The notes under the pieces are model-generated. The model ran no database searches. It had not been told where the DNA came from and saw only the letters and a program-made list of their open reading frames with translations. Below, in pieces: positions 58,084 to 64,000 of a stretch of DNA of 64,000 bases; the first letter of the stretch is position 1, and each line of letters begins with the position of its first letter. Made by a program: the position numbers and the translations under genes. This DNA comes from Thiotrichales bacterium (GTDB lineage Bacteria > Pseudomonadota > Gammaproteobacteria > Francisellales > CACEW01): the NCBI GenBank assembly GCA_947478175.1, contig CANJUQ010000001.1, positions 1 through 64,000 of the forward strand, read 5' to 3'.

Positions 58084-58686
58084 ATGTATTACGGTTATCT
58101 GTCAAAAAGTGATTCTTTCAGTGAAAAAGCTGAAAAAAGCATCAAAGAATATACAAAAGAAAATGAGCTAAAACTCCTTTCTTTTCTTAATGACAACATT
58201 CCCAACAAAGAAAACTGGCGAACCCGTGATCTATTTCGCGAGCTCATTTCCAAAATGAAAAGTGGTGACACCTTAGTCGTCTATGAATCTTCTTCTTTGG
58301 CCTGCTCAACGACACAAATTCTAGAGATTCTCGAGCATGCCTCTAAGCACGAATACAACGTTTTTTTTGTTAAATACAAACGCTGTTTCACCCCAGGAAA
58401 ATCAGTCGACACCATGGAATTAATCCAATTCCTCATGTTATTAAAAAGTGATTTCGTCGCTAAAAGAACAACGGACGTCATTGCTCGCAGACGCCGTGAA
58501 GGCCTACATATTGGCCGTCCTCGTGGCAGCAGCAATAAAAAATTAAAATTAGACGACCATCGTGATTTGATTGAAAGCTTGTTAAACCAGAACATTACTC
58601 GCGCTTCTATTGCTAAACGCATCGGATGCCCCGCTCAGACGCTTTATAATTATCTGGAAAAACGCGGAATCAAGACTCTTGATTAG
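58084..58686 (+). CDS. Serine recombinase (resolvase/invertase)-like protein, apparently lacking catalytic arginines, with C-terminal HTH
   Basis: YGYLSKSDSF N-terminus; KSGDTLVVYESSSLACSTTQILEIL; C-terminal RRREGLHIGRPRGSSNKK...ITRASIAKRIGCPAQTLYNYLEKRG. Confidence 0.8.
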   Translation: MYYGYLSKSDSFSEKAEKSIKEYTKENELKLLSFLNDNIPNKENWRTRDLFRELISKMKSGDTLVVYESSSLACSTTQILEILEHASKHEYNVFFVKYKRCFTPGKSVDTMELIQFLMLLKSDFVAKRTTDVIARRRREGLHIGRPRGSSNKKLKLDDHRDLIESLLNQNITRASIAKRIGCPAQTLYNYLEKRGIKTLD

Positions 58687-58713
58687 ATTAGATTAGATTT
58701 GATTAAATAAAAC

Positions 58714-59268
58714 ATGAAGATCGTTTTATCTCTGATTTTTTTATTGAGCTCTGTTTTTTCTCTCATGGCTGCTGCCAAAAATCCACCCTTTGAATCTGAA
58801 AACAACTTTGAGAAAAACACATCCTATCAAGTTTGTTTTACCCCTCAGGACAACTGCACTCAGCTGATCATTCAACTAATCGATAGCGCCAAAACCCAAA
58901 TACGGGGCCAAATTTACAGCTTTACGTCTAAGCCCATTGCGAAGGCTTTAGTCCGGGCTGAAAAACGCGGCATCGATGTTCAGATTATTTATGACCAGAG
59001 CAATAGTGACTCTCACCACTACTCTCTAGCGCCGTATTTAATTAAAAATCATATTCCCGCTTATATAGACACCGTCCCGGGGATCGCTCATAACAAGGTA
59101 TTAATTATTGATAGCCAGACAGTCGAGACGGGTTCTTTTAATTACACCCAATCTGCTCAAGAAAATAATGCTGAGAATGTTTTGATTATTAATTCCCCCC
59201 AGTTAGCCAAACAATATTTAACTAACTGGCAAAGTCGAAAAGCCGCAGCGATTCAACCAACCGCTTGA
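58714..59268 (+). CDS. Secreted phospholipase D-like (Nuc-type) nuclease, single HKD motif
   Basis: Signal peptide; HNKVLIIDSQTVETGSFNYTQSAQENNAEN. Confidence 0.9.
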   Translation: MKIVLSLIFLLSSVFSLMAAAKNPPFESENNFEKNTSYQVCFTPQDNCTQLIIQLIDSAKTQIRGQIYSFTSKPIAKALVRAEKRGIDVQIIYDQSNSDSHHYSLAPYLIKNHIPAYIDTVPGIAHNKVLIIDSQTVETGSFNYTQSAQENNAENVLIINSPQLAKQYLTNWQSRKAAAIQPTA

Positions 59269-59269
59269 T

Positions 59270-60472
59270 TTACATCTTTGTAGGAGCAGCAGGAGCAGGG
59301 GAACCACTTAAGTGCGGAACACTGGCCATAGGACCACCTCCCACCATAACAGCGGGCCTTCTAGGTGGTTTATCGACTCCTCCCGAAACAGCAGAATGAT
59401 GATGGAACACAGCTACAGCTAGCCCGGGGTGTAAAGGAGGCGTCGGCCTAAGAGGATGAGCATGACCCCCTGCCATTGCGCAACTACCGCCAACACTTCC
59501 TGTACTCCCTTCCATTACGGCAGGAACAGGGCTGGGTAAACAAAAATCACTTCTAGGGGAAGACCTAACACTCTCCGTACTGGCAGCCATTGAAATTGAA
59601 GCTTCAGTAATTACTGGACTCAATACTAATGTAGACGTAGTAGTCAATCTTGTTTTCTGTTTAAGGAAAACCTCAACACGCCTGCTAACTTCTGTACGCT
59701 GTTCAAGGGTGAAGCCAGTATTCGTGATAGCTTTATTTTCAGCCCACTTTGCAATGATATCCGCCATACGCATACGTATTCTTTCAGGGAAGAAACTAAG
59801 ACAATACTCCAAGACACTAAAGTTCATTGAACCATCTGATTCTAAGGTCGAATCTAAAACTGCTTGGAAATAATTGCCTGTATATTCTTCTGGGAAAAGA
59901 CGAGGCCTAACATACCGACTAATCAGATCCGGGCCGTCCTCTTTACCTAAAAAAAGAAAAATTGTTTTTATAAATAATTCCTGCAACGTTTTATCTTTTA
60001 CATCTTTAGAAAGAATATCAGTGATGATTTCACATAAATCTATCACTTGTTGAACCAGAGCCTGTAGATGCTCTAACTTAATTTGATTGCCGTGAGAAGA
60101 AATAGTCTCTTGGAGGGAAATAGGCACTTGGGTGGAAGTAGACACCTGCGATTGATTCAAAGCAGAGACTTGGCCCACAGAAAAATTAAAGTGATTCGTA
60201 ATAGCTGCCACAAAATAAGACAAGCTTGTTTGAAACTCACGTACTACCGCTTGGCGCCCGGGTGTATTTTCTAGATGACCTTTGAAAGGCAGCTCCCACA
60301 GGAGAGAAATAACGACCCGCATAAAAGTTCGTGATTTTTTATAGTCCGCCAGGCTATAAAAATTATCAACGATTGACGCGGCATAAGCAGGAGTAAGGCT
60401 ATAATCTCTTCGAATCACGCGCTCAAGAGAATCCTCCAAAAAAACAGCTAATTTTCTATCACCCGACATCAT
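59270..60472 (-). CDS. Hypothetical protein, helical N-terminal region and Pro/Ala/Gly/Ser-rich C-terminus
   Basis: Long ORF, no family recognised. Confidence 0.6.
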   Translation of the reverse strand: MMSGDRKLAVFLEDSLERVIRRDYSLTPAYAASIVDNFYSLADYKKSRTFMRVVISLLWELPFKGHLENTPGRQAVVREFQTSLSYFVAAITNHFNFSVGQVSALNQSQVSTSTQVPISLQETISSHGNQIKLEHLQALVQQVIDLCEIITDILSKDVKDKTLQELFIKTIFLFLGKEDGPDLISRYVRPRLFPEEYTGNYFQAVLDSTLESDGSMNFSVLEYCLSFFPERIRMRMADIIAKWAENKAITNTGFTLEQRTEVSRRVEVFLKQKTRLTTTSTLVLSPVITEASISMAASTESVRSSPRSDFCLPSPVPAVMEGSTGSVGGSCAMAGGHAHPLRPTPPLHPGLAVAVFHHHSAVSGGVDKPPRRPAVMVGGGPMASVPHLSGSPAPAAPTKM

Positions 60473-60686
60473 TCACTCCTTTATTATCGTCTTTATATAT
60501 GATGTTTCTTCATGACAATAATTCACCTGAATAACCCGCTGGCGTCAACTGAAAATTAATCTTTAAACGCAAATTTTTTTTGATAGCTAAAAAATGGCCA
60601 ACCAGTGTCCAAAAATTGCTTGTGGTTTAAACGGCCTTCTGTAAAATGCCGTCGCCTTTTCCTAGGCTTCAAGTCTCTCTAAATGT

Positions 60687-60762
<76 letters not shown>

Positions 60763-60871
60763 AGTTTCGCAATGTTTTTAGAAATTTTAAAATTTCGCCA
60801 GAAATAACTTTGCTACCTATTTGCTACTGCTTAAGCCTATCGCTTCTGGTTCTGTATTGAGCATTAAATCT

Positions 60872-62344
60872 TTAATCTTGTGACAAGAAAAAATCTTCTA
60901 AAGCCACTACCCCTGAAATAAAGTCTTGCGCATATAAATTATTTTTTAGGCCATTGGCGGAAATTAAAGCCATAAATAATTGCTTCTTCGTCTGTGTCTG
61001 AGTTTTAAATACATCCATTTTTCTTTGCAAAACGGCGACATAGTCTTTACTCAACACAAATGGTTCTTCAGTGCACTTAATTTCACACAAAGTAATGGAA
61101 TCATCGGGACGATCAAAAAGAAGATCTATCTGCGCCCCTCTCTCTTCTGAAGATTTTTTCGGAACATACCGCCAAGAATCTGCCATAGCGATAGGACTAA
61201 TAGATAATTTTTTTCTGATTTGCGGAATATGTTTATAACAGACTGACTCAAAAGCATAACCTAACCAATTATGCCATTCAGGTGTTTGCTGGATTGCTTG
61301 CCATTGCCCTGAAACAAACCCTTTTCGTTGTACCATTTTTTTCATTGGCTCAATCCATCTCAGGTAAAAAATCGTGTATTCATCGATAACACGATAATAA
61401 ATTCCCTGACGAGCATGTTGAAATGGCATTAAAGCCATAACAAATCCTGTTTCTTCGAGTTCTTTTAATTTTTTCAACCCAGAAGCTCCAAGCTCAGAAT
61501 CTCCTAAGCTTTTTAATAATTGACGCTGTCCAACGCCATACTGATTGGCCGCAATAGTCCTGATGATTTGAATATATTTATCTGCCTCCGTGAATAAAGA
61601 AGAAAATAAATTTTCAAATTCATCAAACAAAATTCCCTTTTGGTTAAAGGCCAATTTTTCGATCAATTGCGCAGCTGACAGCCCCTTTTCTAAATTTGAT
61701 AAATAAAATGGAACTCCACCTGTGACCATATAGAGCATCAAAATTTGCTGATCTGTCAGTTTTATTTTCATGTAGCTCAAAAATTCTTTTGTCTCAGCCA
61801 ATGTAAATGGCTCTAAACGAATTTTTTGTGTAATTCGATTATGCAATCCGCCTTTATCATTAATTACTTTTTGAATAATCCAAGAAGCGGAAGACCCACA
61901 AATAATTAATTTTATTCTGGCATCGTTTGACCAATGCTGATTCCAGTAATAATCCAGATTCTCAAGAAGCCTTGATTTTTTTGTAGCTAACCAAGGAATC
62001 TCATCAAAGAACAGGACAATCTTTTTTTTCTTTTTTTGTTTAGAAATCGCCTCAGTTAATAACTCAAAAGCTTCATCCCAAGTCTTCGGAACACTAATGG
62101 GTAAATTTCCGTAAAATGCTGCACTCATTTGTTTAATAAAATGTTTTATTTGCTCTTTACGAGATCCTTTTTTTGATCCTGTGACAGTAAAAAACAGGAC
62201 ATCTTTTTTATCAAAAAATTGCCTCACTAGATAAGTTTTACCCACCCTTCTTCGGCCATATAAAGCTAAAAATTCTGGTTTATCAGACTCATAGACATGC
62301 TGAAAGGTTCTTATTTCTTCTGATCTTCCAATGATTTCTTTCAT
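60872..62344 (-). CDS. AAA-type ATPase with C-terminal PD-(D/E)XK-like (DUF234-type) domain
   Basis: IIGRSEEI, LYGRRRVGKTYLVRQFF, FFDEIPWL, TGGVPFYL, C-terminal GAQIDLLFDRPDDSITLCEIKCTEEPF. Confidence 0.9.
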   Translation of the reverse strand: MKEIIGRSEEIRTFQHVYESDKPEFLALYGRRRVGKTYLVRQFFDKKDVLFFTVTGSKKGSRKEQIKHFIKQMSAAFYGNLPISVPKTWDEAFELLTEAISKQKKKKKIVLFFDEIPWLATKKSRLLENLDYYWNQHWSNDARIKLIICGSSASWIIQKVINDKGGLHNRITQKIRLEPFTLAETKEFLSYMKIKLTDQQILMLYMVTGGVPFYLSNLEKGLSAAQLIEKLAFNQKGILFDEFENLFSSLFTEADKYIQIIRTIAANQYGVGQRQLLKSLGDSELGASGLKKLKELEETGFVMALMPFQHARQGIYYRVIDEYTIFYLRWIEPMKKMVQRKGFVSGQWQAIQQTPEWHNWLGYAFESVCYKHIPQIRKKLSISPIAMADSWRYVPKKSSEERGAQIDLLFDRPDDSITLCEIKCTEEPFVLSKDYVAVLQRKMDVFKTQTQTKKQLFMALISANGLKNNLYAQDFISGVVALEDFFLSQD

Positions 62345-62358
62345 AAAATTCAACATCC

Positions 62359-62450
62359 AGTGTTCTTTTTATTAGAATATCATACTTAGAGCACTAAGTT
62401 CAAAAAAACACCCAGTGCTCTTTATATTAAAGCAGGATAAGTAGAACACT
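62359..62450. promoter_or_regulatory. Symmetric array of four related octamers upstream of the AAA ATPase gene
   Basis: AGTGTTCT 62359, AGAGCACT 62388, AGTGCTCT 62414, AGAACACT 62443; outer and inner pairs share the same centre (62404.5). Confidence 0.6.
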
Positions 62451-62671
62451 ATGGCTTCTTTTATCGCCTTCTAGTCACAGTCCAAAAATGAATTGATGTT
62501 TTTACTCAGGGAAAATCAGTCTATTTAGCTTCAAGGGTTCTGTAGTCTCAAAGGGACATGGCCCAGAGGGCCCAGAACTAAAGACCGTGCGGTAAAGCGT
62601 AAAACCACCCAGCCTAAACTGGAAAATCTTTAATTTTGTCATCGTACATTTCAATATTGTATTGATTCAAT

Positions 62672-64000
62672 TTATAACAAAATAATATCAAAATTTTCCC
62701 GGGTATAATTAGGCTCGATTTGAATCTTAATCGGCACCCCAACGCGGGATTCCAACTCAGCTAATAATAAAGAATGCGGGCCAGCCAAACCTTCTGAAAC
62801 AGCTTTAGACACTAATAATAAATAACCCTCAGCGCTGTAATCTGAGGCTTCTCGCAAGACCTCTCGAAACATATCAAAAATCATGCTCTCTACTGTTTTG
62901 ACTTTGCCGCGACCTTCACACTGAGGACAAGGTTCACAGAGTTTTTGCTCTAAAGATTCATTGGTTCTCTTACGGGTCATTTGAACCAGACCCAATTTAG
63001 ATATCTCCGTAATAAAAGTTTTCGCTGGGTCTCGTTCTAGAACTCTGGTTAAAGCCAACAAGACTTGCTGGCGATGTTCTTCGAGTGTCATATCAATAAA
63101 ATCAATAATAATAATCCCGCCAAGATTTCTTAATCTTAATTGCCTGCCAATCACTAAAACGGCTTCTAGATTAGTTTTATAAATAGTCTCTTCGAGATTT
63201 TTTGCACCGACAAAATGCCCCGTATTAACATCGATCGTCATCATGGCTTCGGTCTGATCAAACACCACATAACCGCCAGACTTGAGCATGACTTTACGAG
63301 CCATGGCTTTTTGCAGTTCAGCTTCGACTCCATACATTTCAAATAAAGGCGCTTCGCCTCGATAGTATTCAAGCTTGTCAGCGACAGAGGGCACAAAGTC
63401 GCGAGAAAACTTAGATAAATCCATACAAACCGCTTCGTTATCAATCCAGATTTTTTCGATATCTTCTGTCGCAAGATCTCTTAAAGCCCGATATTTTAAA
63501 CTTAAATCTTCATAGACCAATCCTGGCTTTCTAATTTTTGCTGATTTTTGTTTAACACTTTTCCAAAGCTTTTCGAGATATTCAATATCTTCCGTCAGTC
63601 TTTCATTACTGACCCCTTCAGCAACAGTCCTGATGATATAACCACTCGGATTTTCTTGGTGTAACACATCGCCAATTAATTTCTGTAATCTTTCTCGCTC
63701 ATCAGGATCCTGAACTTTTAAAGACACTCCCACATGCTTTAAATCCGGCATATAAACCAAATAACGCGAAACCACTGAAAGATGCGTCGTTAATCTAGGG
63801 CCTTTGGTTCCAAACGGATCTTTGATCACTTGGACCAATAATTCTTGGCCCTCATAGATCCATCTTCGAATATCAGCCTCAGGTGAACTCATGTCGATTT
63901 CTGCAGCGCCCTCATCTCGATAAGGCATCAAACTCGAAACATGTAAAAATCCTGCCTGCTCCAGACCTAAATCAACAAAAGCCGCTTGCATGCCAGGGAG
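62672..64000 (-). CDS. rng: Ribonuclease G (RNase E/G family), 5' end beyond window
   Basis: MQAAFVDLGLEQAGFLHVSSL, MTIDVNTGHFVGAKNLEETIYKTNLEA, CPQCEGRGKVKTVESM; ORF runs into the window edge. Confidence 0.95.
   Translation of the reverse strand, partial: LPGMQAAFVDLGLEQAGFLHVSSLMPYRDEGAAEIDMSSPEADIRRWIYEGQELLVQVIKDPFGTKGPRLTTHLSVVSRYLVYMPDLKHVGVSLKVQDPDERERLQKLIGDVLHQENPSGYIIRTVAEGVSNERLTEDIEYLEKLWKSVKQKSAKIRKPGLVYEDLSLKYRALRDLATEDIEKIWIDNEAVCMDLSKFSRDFVPSVADKLEYYRGEAPLFEMYGVEAELQKAMARKVMLKSGGYVVFDQTEAMMTIDVNTGHFVGAKNLEETIYKTNLEAVLVIGRQLRLRNLGGIIIIDFIDMTLEEHRQQVLLALTRVLERDPAKTFITEISKLGLVQMTRKRTNESLEQKLCEPCPQCEGRGKVKTVESMIFDMFREVLREASDYSAEGYLLLVSKAVSEGLAGPHSLLLAELESRVGVPIKIQIEPNYTRENFDIILL

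Noticed and set aside
58681-58700. GATTA microsatellite at the stop of the recombinase-like gene
   Set aside because: Short simple repeat mainly after the stop codon; little basis for a functional claim.

Overview
This 64 kb AT-rich chromosomal window is from a gammaproteobacterium, judged by gene order (rpoBC/rplJL/rplKA-nusG-secE, bamA-skp-lpxD-fabZ-lpxA-lpxB-rnhB, hfq-hflX-hflK-hflC). Most of it is conserved housekeeping sequence, mainly on the minus strand: tyrS, nadE, rpoC, rpoB, ribosomal proteins, miaA, mutL, tsaE, rsmE, orn, ltaE, purA, prs, ffh, lipid A/OMP biogenesis, suhB, and rng cut by the window edge. Three tRNA genes (Leu-CAG, Gln-TTG, Thr-CGT) can be read. Accessory material includes partial Trb-type conjugation genes (trbB, trbL, traF) interleaved with an Rpn-like nuclease gene, a Panacea-domain gene paired with a two-TM protein, a MazF-type toxin-antitoxin pair, an Arc-like/PAPS-reductase-like gene pair, a NeuB-like + TPP-enzyme pair, a GH64-like secreted protein, and a serine-recombinase-like gene next to a PLD-type nuclease. 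Several proteins have no recognisable family. The most unusual sequence-level signals are: (i) short GGG-N-CCCCTAC palindromes scattered between genes and also lying in frame inside mutL and a TPP-enzyme gene; (ii) in-frame 12-bp tandem duplications in at least five unrelated genes; (iii) a symmetric array of four related octamers upstream of an AAA ATPase gene; (iv) the Panacea/two-TM gene pair. All calls come from reading the sequence and the supplied ORFs; no database search was run.
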